From Azonexaceae bacterium (lineage in GTDB: Bacteria > Pseudomonadota > Gammaproteobacteria > Burkholderiales > Rhodocyclaceae), in NCBI GenBank assembly GCA_009469675.1, contig SSSZ01000098.1:1-64000 (forward strand): a stretch of DNA of 64,000 nt, written 5' to 3'. Positions 36,397 to 45,247 of this stretch are shown piece after piece. Position 1 is the first letter of the stretch. Every line of letters begins with the position of its first letter. Under the pieces are notes generated by a model. The model worked only from the letters and a program-made list of their open reading frames with translations, was not told the DNA's origin and did no database searches. The position numbers were made by a program, and so were the translations under genes.

Positions 36397-37674
36397 ATGC
36401 CGGATCGTCCCCTTCCGCCTCCCCGCTTCCCGCTCCCCTCGCCGACCCGCCGGCGCCTGGTCAGCCTGCTGGCGGGCGGCGCAGCCCTCGCCGCCGCCGG
36501 CTGGACGGCTGCCCGGCCGGTGCTGGTCAACCCCTGCCGCGCCGCGCTGCCCCCAGCTCTTGCCGCCAGTCCCTGGCTGACGGCGGTATGGCAGGGCCTC
36601 GACCCGGCCCGGGTCTGGGATTGCCACGCCCATATCGCCGGCACCGGCGACGGCGCCAGTGGCATCGAAATCGGCCCCCAGCTTTCCAGCGTCTTCTACC
36701 CCCTGCAATACGCCCAGCGGCTTTTCTACATGAACGCCGGCTGCGTTCACGACGCCCCGGGCAAGGTGGACGCCAGCTACGTCGCCCGCCTGCAGAACCT
36801 GGTGGCCGGCATGCCTGCCGGCTTCAAGGTCATGCTCTTCGCCTTCGAGCGCTTTCACGGCGACGACGGCCGGCCGGCTCCGGAACGCACCGCCTTCCAT
36901 GTTCCCGACGCTTACGCCCGCCGCCTGGCCGGCGAGAACCCGGAGTCCTTCGAGTGGGTGGCGTCGATCCACCCCTACCGGCCCGACGCCGTCGCCGCCC
37001 TGGAAGCGGCCATCGCCGACGGCGCCCGCGCCGTCAAATGGCTACCCGCCGCCATGGGCATGGACCCCGCTTCGCCCCGCTGCGAGGCGTTCTACCGGGT
37101 TCTCGCCGAGCGCCGGGTGCCTCTCATCGTCCATTGCGGCGAAGAAAAGGCGGTCAAAGGCGGCGACGCCCAAGCCCTGGGCAACCCCCTGCGGCTGCGC
37201 CGCGCCCTCGACGCCGGCGTGCCGGTGGTCGTCGCCCACTGCGCCAGCATCGGCCACGATAGCGACAGCGACCGCGGCGCCGACGGCCCCGCCCGCCCGA
37301 GCTTCGAACTCTTTGCCCGGCTCATGGCCGAACCCCGAGCCGCCGGGTTGCTGCACGGCGATATTTCCGCCATCACCCTGCGCAACCGGAAAATCGCCGT
37401 CATCAAAACCCTGCTCGAACGCAGCGATTGGCACGGACGCCTTCTCCACGGCTCCGACTATCCGCTGCCCGGCATCCTGCCCCTGGTATCGCTCGCCACC
37501 CTGGCCGGAGAAAACCTCCTGCCGTCCGAGGCGGTGGGCGACCTGGAGGCGGTGCGCGAACACAACCCGCTGCTCTTCGATTTGGCGGTCAAACGGCTGC
37601 TTTCCTGGCAAGGGGCGAGATTTCCGGCTAGTGTTTTCGAGACCCGCAATTTTTTCGAAAGGAAAGCGGTGTGA
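36397..37674 (+). CDS. Exported amidohydrolase-type metal hydrolase
   Basis: A 425-residue TIM-barrel hydrolase of the amidohydrolase-2 kind. An N-terminal Arg cluster (residues 18-20) and hydrophobic stretch (LVSLLAGGAALAAAG) look like a twin-arginine or Sec leader. The metal-binding start DCHAHI is at residues 75-80, and VHCGEE, VAHCASIG and HGSDYPLPG lie at the expected later strands. It begins directly after the Aas-like stop (TGAATG) and ends overlapping the MFS-PlsC start, so it is embedded in the phospholipid operon. The substrate is unknown. Confidence 0.8.
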   Translation: MPDRPLPPPRFPLPSPTRRRLVSLLAGGAALAAAGWTAARPVLVNPCRAALPPALAASPWLTAVWQGLDPARVWDCHAHIAGTGDGASGIEIGPQLSSVFYPLQYAQRLFYMNAGCVHDAPGKVDASYVARLQNLVAGMPAGFKVMLFAFERFHGDDGRPAPERTAFHVPDAYARRLAGENPESFEWVASIHPYRPDAVAALEAAIADGARAVKWLPAAMGMDPASPRCEAFYRVLAERRVPLIVHCGEEKAVKGGDAQALGNPLRLRRALDAGVPVVVAHCASIGHDSDSDRGADGPARPSFELFARLMAEPRAAGLLHGDISAITLRNRKIAVIKTLLERSDWHGRLLHGSDYPLPGILPLVSLATLAGENLLPSEAVGDLEAVREHNPLLFDLAVKRLLSWQGARFPASVFETRNFFERKAV

Positions 37675-39551
37675 GTTCCCAGTTCGGCCTCCTCAAGACC
37701 CGCCGCTTCGCGCCGTTTTTCGCGACCCAGTTTCTCGGGGCCTTCAACGACAATCTGTTCAAGAACGCCCTGGTGGTTCTGCTGACTTTCCAGGCGGCGC
37801 AATGGACGGCCCTGCGGCCCGAGGTGCTGGCCAACCTGGCGGCGGGGATTTTCATCCTGCCCTTTTTCCTTTTTTCAGCCACGGCCGGGCAGTTGGCCGA
37901 CAAATACGACAAGGCCCTTCTTGCCCGCCTGGTGAAGCTCCTTGAGGCCGCCATCATGGCGCTGGCGGCGGTAGGCTTCGGGCTGCACAGCCTCGCCGTC
38001 CTGCTGGCGGCGCTCTTTCTTCTCGGCTGCCATTCGACGCTGTTCGGGCCGGTCAAATACGCCATCCTGCCCCAGCATCTGCACCCGGACGAACTGGTGG
38101 GGGGCAATGCCCTGATCGAAGCCGGCACCTTCGTGGCCATCCTGATCGGCACCCTGGCCGGCGGGCTGCTCGCCGGCGCGGTCGCCCATCCGGCCTGGAT
38201 CGCCGTCGGCGGCCTCGGCGTGGCGGTGGCGGGTTATCTGACCAGCCGGGGGATTCCAACCGCGCCGCCGCCCGAACCGGGCCTCGTCATCAACCCCAAT
38301 CCCCTGACCGAAACCTGGCGCAACATCAAGTTCGCCCGGGAGAACCGCACGGTTTTCCTTTCCATCCTCGGCATTTCGTGGTTCTGGCTCTACGGCGCCC
38401 TCTTTCTCGCCCAGTTTCCCGCCTACGCCAAGAACGTTCTGGGCGGCGCCGAATCGGCGGTGACCCTGCTTCTCGCCACCTTTACCGTCGGCATCGGCAT
38501 CGGATCGCTCCTGTGCGAACGGATGTCGGGCAAGCGGGTGGAAATCGGGCTGGTGCCCTTCGGTTCCATCGGTCTCACCGTTTTTGGACTCGACCTGGCC
38601 TGGGCTTCGCCGGAGATGCTGCCGGCCGCGGCCCCCCTCGGCCTGGGGGCGCTGCTGGCCCACGCCTGGACCTGGCACGTCCTTGTCGATCTCTTGCTGC
38701 TCGGCATGTTTGGCGGCTTTTTCATTGTTCCCCTCTACGCCCTGGTCCAGTTGCGCAGCGCCCCCGCCCACCGGGCCCGCATCATCGCCGGCAACAACAT
38801 CCTCAACGCCCTGTTCATGGTGGTCGGCGCCCTGGGGGCGGCGGGGCTGCTCGGGGCGGGGCTGTCGATCCCCATGCTGTTTGCCGTGGGCGCCGTGATT
38901 AATGCCCTGGTGGCGATCTACATTTACGGCCTGGTGCCCGAATTTTTGCTGCGCTTCATCGCCTGGCTGCTCATCCACGCCGCCTACCGGCTGGACAAGC
39001 GCGGGCTCGACAACATTCCGCTGGAGGGGCCGGCGGTGCTGGTCTGCAACCATGTCAGCTTTGTCGACGCGGTGGTCATCATGGGCGCCTCGCCCCGGCC
39101 GGTGCGCTTCATCATGGACCATCGCATCTTCAAGGTGCCGGTACTCTCCTACGTGTTTCGCCACAGCCGGGCGATTCCCATCGCCCCGGCGCGGGAGGAC
39201 GCGGCAATGATGGAGCGGGCCTTCCGCGCTGCCGCCGAGGCCCTGGCGGCGGGGGAACTGGTGGGCATCTTCCCCGAGGGCAAGATTACCGAAACCGGCG
39301 AGATTCAGGCTTTCCGCCCCGGCATCGGCCGCATTCTGGAGCGCTGCCCGGTGCCGGTGGTGCCCATGGCCCTGCAGGGTCTGTGGGGCAGCTTCTTTTC
39401 CCGTATCGAGGGCCGCGCCATGAAAAAACCCTTCCGCCGCGGCTGGTTTTCGTCCATCACCCTGCTTGCCGATGCGCCGATTCCTGCCGCCGAGGCGACG
39501 CCGGAGCGCCTGCAGGCCGCCGTGACCCGCCTGCGCGGCGACCGCCTGTGA
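37671..39551 (+). CDS. MFS transporter-PlsC acyltransferase fusion (LplT-like)
   Basis: A 626-residue fusion starting at GTG, overlapping the previous stop by 4 bases. Residues 1 to about 425 form a major-facilitator domain resembling the lysophospholipid flippase LplT (FFATQFLGAFNDNLFKNALV). A PlsC acyltransferase domain follows (about 435-626) with NHVSFVDA and FPEGKITETG. The likely role is flipping and re-acylating lysophospholipids at the inner membrane, complementing the Aas-like protein. The operon thus encodes two PlsC domains. Confidence 0.88.
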   Translation: MSSQFGLLKTRRFAPFFATQFLGAFNDNLFKNALVVLLTFQAAQWTALRPEVLANLAAGIFILPFFLFSATAGQLADKYDKALLARLVKLLEAAIMALAAVGFGLHSLAVLLAALFLLGCHSTLFGPVKYAILPQHLHPDELVGGNALIEAGTFVAILIGTLAGGLLAGAVAHPAWIAVGGLGVAVAGYLTSRGIPTAPPPEPGLVINPNPLTETWRNIKFARENRTVFLSILGISWFWLYGALFLAQFPAYAKNVLGGAESAVTLLLATFTVGIGIGSLLCERMSGKRVEIGLVPFGSIGLTVFGLDLAWASPEMLPAAAPLGLGALLAHAWTWHVLVDLLLLGMFGGFFIVPLYALVQLRSAPAHRARIIAGNNILNALFMVVGALGAAGLLGAGLSIPMLFAVGAVINALVAIYIYGLVPEFLLRFIAWLLIHAAYRLDKRGLDNIPLEGPAVLVCNHVSFVDAVVIMGASPRPVRFIMDHRIFKVPVLSYVFRHSRAIPIAPAREDAAMMERAFRAAAEALAAGELVGIFPEGKITETGEIQAFRPGIGRILERCPVPVVPMALQGLWGSFFSRIEGRAMKKPFRRGWFSSITLLADAPIPAAEATPERLQAAVTRLRGDRL

Positions 39552-39563
39552 AAGGATGACGCC

Positions 39564-39854
39564 ATGAATGTGCTGGCCACGCTGCTCAAGATGATGGTCC
39601 TCGGGCTGGGGGTGTTGATGCTGGTGGGCGGCGGCCTGTGCGGCATCATCATGGTCGCCGAGATGGGCAAGACCGGGGGCGGGGGCTGGGAACTGCTCAT
39701 CGTCGCCGGGGTGGTGGGCGGCATCGGCTGGGTGCTGACCCGCGCCATGATCGGTACCTTCCGCCGGCCGCCGGTGGAAAATCCGCCGGGGTCCGAGGGC
39801 GAAGCCCCGGCGCACCAGGCCAAGGGCGACGATTCCTGGCCCGGGGGCCGCTGA
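39564..39854 (+). CDS. Small two-helix membrane protein, family member A
   Basis: A 96-residue protein with two predicted membrane helices (about 8-32 and 43-62) and a polar C-terminal tail. The first helix ends with VGGGLCGIIM, a motif repeated in the two small proteins at 42688 and 42975. It ends directly before the DUF2339 start (TGAGTG), so translation is coupled. The function is unknown. Confidence 0.7.
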   Translation: MNVLATLLKMMVLGLGVLMLVGGGLCGIIMVAEMGKTGGGGWELLIVAGVVGGIGWVLTRAMIGTFRRPPVENPPGSEGEAPAHQAKGDDSWPGGR

Positions 39855-42560
39855 GTGTCTAGGGGTGGCATCCTGGCCCTGGTCGGGTTCGTCGCCGGCC
39901 TCCTGCTCGGTTCGCCTTTCGGCGCCGAGGCGGCGGTGGGCGGGGCGCTGATCGGCCTGGTGATCGGTGCCGTCCTGGGGGCGCTGCAGAAGGGGCAGAC
40001 GGCCACCGCCCTGCCGGCCACCGCCGAGGAGCGCCTGGCGGTCCTGGAGCGGCAGGTCGATTGGCTGCACCGGGAAAGCCAGCGCCTGCGGGCCGAACTG
40101 GCGGCGCTGCGGGGCGATGGGCCGGCGGCACCGGCCGCCCCGCGGGCGGTGGTCGAAGTGCCGGTTCCGGCCGCGGCGGCACCGGCGCCGCCCATGTTCG
40201 TCGACGAAACGCCAACCCAGCCGGGAATCGATTTCGTCCCCCCGGCCCCGCCGGCCGCGGCGGCGCCCACCCTCGGGCAGCGCCTCTTCGCCGGCAACAT
40301 CCTGGCCAAGATCGGCGTCGTCCTGCTGTTCTTCGGCGTCGCCTCGGCGCTCCGGCTGGCGGCGGATTACGGTTATCTGCCGGTGTCCCTGCGGCTGCTC
40401 CTGGGCGCCGTCGCCGGCCTGGCCATGATCGCCTTCGGCTGGCACAAGGTTCGTGCCGGCAGCCATCAGACTTTCGGCGTTGCTATCCAGGGCGGCGGAT
40501 TCGCCATCCTCTACCTCATCGTCTACTTCATGCTGGCCCGTTACGGCCTGCTCAGCGCCGCCGCCTCCTTTGCCCTTTTCGCCCTGCTGGGGGTGGCCTG
40601 CGTCCTTCTCGCGGCGGTTCAGGAGGGCGTTTTTCTGGCCGTCTTCGGCCTCGCCGGCGCCTTTGCCGCGCCGGTGCTGGCCGCCGGCGGCAGCGGCGAT
40701 CCCCTGCCCCTGTTCGGCTATTTCGCGCTGCTGAACGCCTTCATCGTCGGCGTCTCGTGGTTCAAGATCTGGCGCTTGCTCAACGTCACCGGCTTTTTGT
40801 TTACCCTCGGCGTCGGCATGGCCTGGGGGGTCGAGCACTACCACGCCGGCCACCACGACGTGACCCAGGGCTTCGTTTTCTTCTTCTGGGCGCTGTACGC
40901 CGCCACACCCGTCGTCACGGCCTGGTTCAAGGCCCCCGGCTGGGCGGGCTGGAGCGACGCCACCCTGGTCTTCGGCACACCCCTGGTGGGTTTCGCCCTG
41001 CAGTCGCAGCTCGCCGCCGACCGCTTTGAACTCGCCTGGGCGGCGCTGGCCGTCGGGCTGGCCTACGGCGCCCTATGGCTTGCCCTGTTCCGCCGCGGAG
41101 ACGAGGAGATGCGGCTGCTTGAACGTTGCCAGCTCGGCCTGGCTCTGACTTTCGCCACCCTGGCGGTGCCCCTCGGCTTGGGGGTGCGGGTGAGCGCTGC
41201 CTTCTGGGCGCTGGAGGGGGTTGCCGTTCTGTGGTTCGGGGTGGTCCAGCAGCGCCGGCTGGCCATGGCCACGGGGGCACTGCTCCAGGTCGGGGCGGCG
41301 GTCTTCTTCGCCTTGGCTTTTCCCGACCTGCGGCCGACCCTGGCGGTCATCAACGACGTCTGCCTCGGCGCGGCGCTGCTCGCCGGGGCCGGCTATGCCA
41401 GCGCCCGCCTGCTCCGCCGCCACGGCGAGGGGGCGGCCGCCCTGGCGCTGCTCTGGGCCTTGGTCTGGTGGGTGCTGGCCGGAACCTACGAAATCGACCG
41501 TCTGACCGCCGACCCGGTGGGCATTCCTCTGACCTTGCTGTTCGTCGCCCTGACCCTGGCGGCCCTGGACGGAGTCGGCCGCCGGGACGCGTGGACGGCG
41601 GCGCGGCAACTGGGTTTTTTGCTCCTCCCGGTTCTGTGGTTTGCGGCGGGAACCACCTTCGAGCGAACCCAGCACATGCTGGCCGGGTTGATGGTGTTGG
41701 CGCTGCCCCTCGGCATGGCCACCCACTACTGGCTGCTGGCGCGGCAGGAGGCGGACGGCGCCGAATTCTGGCCGACCCTCCGCCACGTCGGCGGCTTTTG
41801 GCTCCTCGTCATGCTGGTGTCGGTGGAACTGGCGTGGACGGGCCACCACCTGGCGCCGGGGGTGCGCCTGTGGCCGCTCCTCGGCCTGGCGGTCGGCCCG
41901 ATTCTCGGCCTCTGGGGGGCCGCCCGGGGGGGCGGGCGGCAGCTGCCGCCGGTGGCCGGCCATGAGTTTGCCTATCTCGGCCTGGGTTCCGTGGTCCCCG
42001 CCCTGGTTCTGGCGGTTTGGAGCCTGTGGGCCAACTTCGCCCATAGCGGCGACGGCTCCGGCCTGCCTTACCTGCCCCTGCTCAACCCCTTCGACCTTGT
42101 CCAGCTCGCCGCCCTCGGGAGTCTCTACGCCTGGCTTCGGGCGCTCCGCCGCCAGGCCCTGCCCGGGGTGCCGGCCCTGCCGCCGGCGGCGGTTGGCGGG
42201 CTGGGTTTCGTCTGGTTCAGCTGTCTTGCCGGGCGCATCACCCATCAGTGGGCCGACGTTCCCTTCACCGCCCACAGTCTGTGGCACAGTACGCCGTTCC
42301 AGGCGCTGCTCACGCTGCTGTGGACCGGCCTGGCCATCGCTGCCATGATTGGGGCCGCCCGTCTGCGGGTGCGCCGTCTGTGGCAGGGCGGGTTCGCGCT
42401 GCTGGCCGTGGTGGGGGTCAAGCTCATGGCGGTGGATTTGGCCAACGCCGGCACCCTGGTATGGACCGGCTCGCTCATCGGCGTCGCGCTTCTGGTGCTG
42501 GCCGCCGCTTATTTCGCCCCGGCTCCCCCGGCGGCACCGGAAGGGGAGGCGGAGCGGTGA
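39855..42560 (+). CDS. DUF2339 large polytopic membrane protein
   Basis: A 901-residue protein starting at GTG with many hydrophobic segments (over twenty). An N-terminal glycine-rich helix is followed by a coiled stretch (ERLAVLERQVDWLHRESQRL) and an Ala/Pro linker to about residue 140. The DUF2339 core starts with LAKIGVVLLFFGVASALRLA. The family is widespread in proteobacteria with no established function; polysaccharide or lipid handling has been supposed because of its size and topology. Here it stands within a set of small membrane proteins. Confidence 0.85.
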   Translation: MSRGGILALVGFVAGLLLGSPFGAEAAVGGALIGLVIGAVLGALQKGQTATALPATAEERLAVLERQVDWLHRESQRLRAELAALRGDGPAAPAAPRAVVEVPVPAAAAPAPPMFVDETPTQPGIDFVPPAPPAAAAPTLGQRLFAGNILAKIGVVLLFFGVASALRLAADYGYLPVSLRLLLGAVAGLAMIAFGWHKVRAGSHQTFGVAIQGGGFAILYLIVYFMLARYGLLSAAASFALFALLGVACVLLAAVQEGVFLAVFGLAGAFAAPVLAAGGSGDPLPLFGYFALLNAFIVGVSWFKIWRLLNVTGFLFTLGVGMAWGVEHYHAGHHDVTQGFVFFFWALYAATPVVTAWFKAPGWAGWSDATLVFGTPLVGFALQSQLAADRFELAWAALAVGLAYGALWLALFRRGDEEMRLLERCQLGLALTFATLAVPLGLGVRVSAAFWALEGVAVLWFGVVQQRRLAMATGALLQVGAAVFFALAFPDLRPTLAVINDVCLGAALLAGAGYASARLLRRHGEGAAALALLWALVWWVLAGTYEIDRLTADPVGIPLTLLFVALTLAALDGVGRRDAWTAARQLGFLLLPVLWFAAGTTFERTQHMLAGLMVLALPLGMATHYWLLARQEADGAEFWPTLRHVGGFWLLVMLVSVELAWTGHHLAPGVRLWPLLGLAVGPILGLWGAARGGGRQLPPVAGHEFAYLGLGSVVPALVLAVWSLWANFAHSGDGSGLPYLPLLNPFDLVQLAALGSLYAWLRALRRQALPGVPALPPAAVGGLGFVWFSCLAGRITHQWADVPFTAHSLWHSTPFQALLTLLWTGLAIAAMIGAARLRVRRLWQGGFALLAVVGVKLMAVDLANAGTLVWTGSLIGVALLVLAAAYFAPAPPAAPEGEAER

Positions 42561-42687
42561 CCGGACGGCCTGAAGCGGTAGCGCAAACCACCAATACCGG
42601 GCACCGGGGGGGCGATCGGGCGGCCGTCAAGGTGACCTGGCCGGCCTTCTTTTTCCACAACGCCATGTTTGAAAGGAGCGGTGCACC

Positions 42688-42978
42688 ATGAACGACCTCT
42701 TGAAAGCGCTGTGGATCGTCGCCAAAGTACTTTTTCTGCTCACCGGCATTGCCGGCATCCTCGCCGGCGGCATCTGCGGCGCCATCATGGTCGGGCCGGC
42801 CATGGGCCACGACCACCTGGCGAAAGACTTTCTCGCCATCGCCGCCGTCGTCCTGGTTGTCGGGCTGGTGCTGGCGATCCCCGCCTGGAAAAGCCTGCGG
42901 CGCGAGCATCTGGCCGCCAAGGCCCGCCAGGCGGCTGAACTGGAAGCCCTGTGCCAGCCCCCGGGGGGGCAGCCATGA
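42688..42978 (+). CDS. Small two-helix membrane protein, family member B
   Basis: A 96-residue paralogue of the small protein at 39564, with two membrane helices (about 8-33 and 47-65) and a charged tail. The motif AGGICGAIMVGPAMG matches VGGGLCGIIMVAEMG of member A. An AAAGGAG site at about 42673-42679 precedes the ATG. The stop overlaps the start of member C by 4 bases. Confidence 0.7.
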   Translation: MNDLLKALWIVAKVLFLLTGIAGILAGGICGAIMVGPAMGHDHLAKDFLAIAAVVLVVGLVLAIPAWKSLRREHLAAKARQAAELEALCQPPGGQP

Positions 42979-43205
42979 ACAATGTCCTCCTGTGGATCTT
43001 CCGGGCCCTGGTGCTGGCCATCGGCCTGCTTTTCCTCGCGGCCGGCGGGCTGTGTGCCGCCTTCGGCATCGCCGACGCCCATTTCGGCGGCCCGGGGGTA
43101 TTTCTCATCGGCCTGGGGCTGCTGGCGGTGGGGGCGATCATCGTCGGGGTGATGGTGCTGCGGCTGCGCGCCGCCAATAAGCCGCAGGACGATCCGGCGC
43201 CATGA
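42975..43205 (+). CDS. Small two-helix membrane protein, family member C
   Basis: A 76-residue protein with two membrane helices and a short polar tail. AAGGLCAAFGIADAHFG corresponds to the GG(L/I)C motif of members A and B, although weaker. The ATG at 42975 overlaps the stop of member B and its own stop overlaps the Lgt-like start (GCCATGA), so B, C and the Lgt-like protein are translationally chained. Confidence 0.65.
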   Translation: MNNVLLWIFRALVLAIGLLFLAAGGLCAAFGIADAHFGGPGVFLIGLGLLAVGAIIVGVMVLRLRAANKPQDDPAP

Positions 43206-43936
43206 TTCCCGGCGTCGCCCCGGCCCTGGTGCACAGCCTTTTCGAGACGCTCGCCCTGCTGCTCGGGGTGGCCTACTACCGCCATCTGCGCCGGGGCGCC
43301 GGGGCGGGCAGCGTGCTCCACGGCCCGGAATTCGCCATCGCCGCCGGCTGCATCTTCGGCGCCGCCCTCGGCAACAAGGCGGTGTTCTGGGCCGAATTTC
43401 CCCACCTCCTGCCGCTCTATTGGGACAAGCCGGAAGTCTGGCTGGCCGGCCAGTCGATGGTCGGCGGGCTGCTCGGCGGCCTGCTCGGCGTCGAGGTCGC
43501 CAAAAAGCTGGCCGGCGTCACCCGCTCCACCGGCGACGCCTTCGTCTTTCCGGTCCTGCTTGGCCTGATGGTCGGCCGCGTCGGCTGCTTCCTGGCCGGG
43601 CTGGCCGACGGCACCTACGGCAACCCCACCGACCTGCCCTGGGGGGTCGATTTTGGCGACGGCATCCCCCGGCACCCCACCCAACTCTACGAAATTGCCT
43701 TCGCCGCCCTCTTGTGGTTCGCCTTGCGGCGCCTGCAGCCGGCCCTCGCCCCGCAGCCGGGGCTGCTCTTCAAGGCGCTGCTTACCGCCTATCTTGCCTG
43801 GCGGCTGGCGATCGACGCCCTCAAGCCCGTACCCTTCGCCTACCCCTTCGGGGCTTCGGGCATTCAGTGGGTGTGCCTGGTTGCCTTGACGGCTTACCTA
43901 CCCTTGACCTGGCGGCAGTTTCGCAGACTCCCATGA
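43202..43936 (+). CDS. Divergent Lgt-family paralogue
   Basis: A 244-residue inner-membrane protein related to prolipoprotein diacylglyceryl transferase, shorter than E. coli Lgt (291). The signature GRVGCFLAG (Arg126) and RHPTQLYE (Arg157) are preserved. The catalytic His of the Lgt HGGLxG motif is replaced: SMVGGLLG has Val87 in that position, and the Asn after GRxG is Cys. It is therefore probably not the housekeeping Lgt but a paralogue with a different substrate or a structural role. Confidence 0.75.
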   Translation: MIPGVAPALVHSLFETLALLLGVAYYRHLRRGAGAGSVLHGPEFAIAAGCIFGAALGNKAVFWAEFPHLLPLYWDKPEVWLAGQSMVGGLLGGLLGVEVAKKLAGVTRSTGDAFVFPVLLGLMVGRVGCFLAGLADGTYGNPTDLPWGVDFGDGIPRHPTQLYEIAFAALLWFALRRLQPALAPQPGLLFKALLTAYLAWRLAIDALKPVPFAYPFGASGIQWVCLVALTAYLPLTWRQFRRLP

Positions 43937-44017
43937 ATCGTTGGACGGAGTATTTCAAGTTTCTTATTTCTGTATTTATCATTGTAAATAGCGGAATTAA
44001 ACTCCATAATTGCAAGG

Positions 44018-45190
44018 ATGATTGATCGTCATTTGATTTCTTCGTTGCAGGATAGACTAGCCTATTCGCCAGCCGTTGCCTTGCTCGGCCCGCGCCAGGT
44101 GGGCAAGACGACACTTGCGCTGGCGATGGGTGATCGGATCAGCCGTCCGACCCTATATCTCGATCTGGAATCGGCCCGGGATCGGGCCAAGCTGGAGCAG
44201 GCGGAGTTGTACCTGGGCGACCACCTTGACAAACTGGTCATTCTCGACGAGGTGCATCGCGTCCCAGGTCTCTTCCCCCTCCTACGCGGCCTTATAGACC
44301 GAGCCCGGCGGGCCGGTCGTGAGGCCGGCATGTACCTGCTCCTCGGCTCTGCTTCCCTCGATCTTCTCAAGCAAGCGGGCGAGACCCTGGCCGGGCGCAT
44401 CGCCTACCTGGAACTCTCCCCCTTCACGGTGCGGGAGACACGCCATCTTCCGAGCGACGAACTGTGGGTCCGGGGCGGCTTCCCCGGCAGCCTGCTGGCT
44501 GCGAGCGGCCCCCGCAGCCTGCGCTGGCGGCAAGATTTCATCCGCAGCTACCTGGAGCGCGACATCCCCCAGTTTGGGCCGCGCATCGCCGCCGAGACCC
44601 TGCGCCGCTTTTGGGGCATGCTGGCACACCACCAGGGCGGCCTCCTCAATACTGCCCAGTTTGCCCGCAACCTTGGGGTCGACGCCAAGACCGCCGCCAG
44701 CTATCTCGATCTGCTGGCGGACCTCCTGCTCGTTCGCCGTCTTCCGCCCTGGCACGCCAACCTGGGAAAACGCCTGGTCAAGTCACCCAAGGTCTACGTC
44801 CGCGACAGCGGCCTGGTCCATGCCCTGCTGGCCATTCCCGACAAGGAGGCCTTGCTGGCCCATCCAGTGGTGGGTAACAGTTGGGAATGCTTCGTCGTCG
44901 AAAATCTGCTGGCCGCTGCGCCGGAAGGGGTGCAGGGTTATTTCTACCGCAGCAGCGGCGGCGCCGAAATCGACCTCCTCCTGGCCTGGCCCGACGGCGC
45001 CCTGTGGGTCGTCGAGATCAAGCGCAGCCTGAGCCCTAAGCTGGAGCGGGGTTTCCATGCCGCCTGCACCGACCTCAAACCGGCCCGCAAGTTGGTGATC
45101 TACCCTGGTGACGAGCACTACCGCCTAGCTGCGGATGTGGACGTGATGAATCTTCTGGCGGCGGCAGACATGATCGCCTCGGCCGAATAA
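44018..45190 (+). CDS. AAA ATPase with DUF4143
   Basis: A 390-residue protein. Walker A GPRQVGKTT is at residues 24-32 and the Walker B-like strand is KLVILDEVHRVPG. The C-terminal DUF4143 part contains GGAEIDLLL and VVEIKRS, an arrangement like a PD-(D/E)xK nuclease fold. These ATPases are common in accessory regions and are often present in many strain-variable copies; their role is not defined. It is preceded by an 80-base AT-rich gap that may hold the promoter. The start has only a weak ribosome binding site. Confidence 0.85.
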   Translation: MIDRHLISSLQDRLAYSPAVALLGPRQVGKTTLALAMGDRISRPTLYLDLESARDRAKLEQAELYLGDHLDKLVILDEVHRVPGLFPLLRGLIDRARRAGREAGMYLLLGSASLDLLKQAGETLAGRIAYLELSPFTVRETRHLPSDELWVRGGFPGSLLAASGPRSLRWRQDFIRSYLERDIPQFGPRIAAETLRRFWGMLAHHQGGLLNTAQFARNLGVDAKTAASYLDLLADLLLVRRLPPWHANLGKRLVKSPKVYVRDSGLVHALLAIPDKEALLAHPVVGNSWECFVVENLLAAAPEGVQGYFYRSSGGAEIDLLLAWPDGALWVVEIKRSLSPKLERGFHAACTDLKPARKLVIYPGDEHYRLAADVDVMNLLAAADMIASAE

Positions 45191-45247
45191 CAAGCTCTGC
45201 AACAATCAGACTACGGCTATGGCTCAAACAAAAAAGGCGGTAACTTC

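Noticed and set aside
37875-40856. 993-codon minus-strand open frame opposite the MFS-PlsC and DUF2339 genes
   Set aside because: Its translation is rich in Gln, His, Gly and Asp without any domain, and the opposite strand has clear MFS, PlsC and DUF2339 features.
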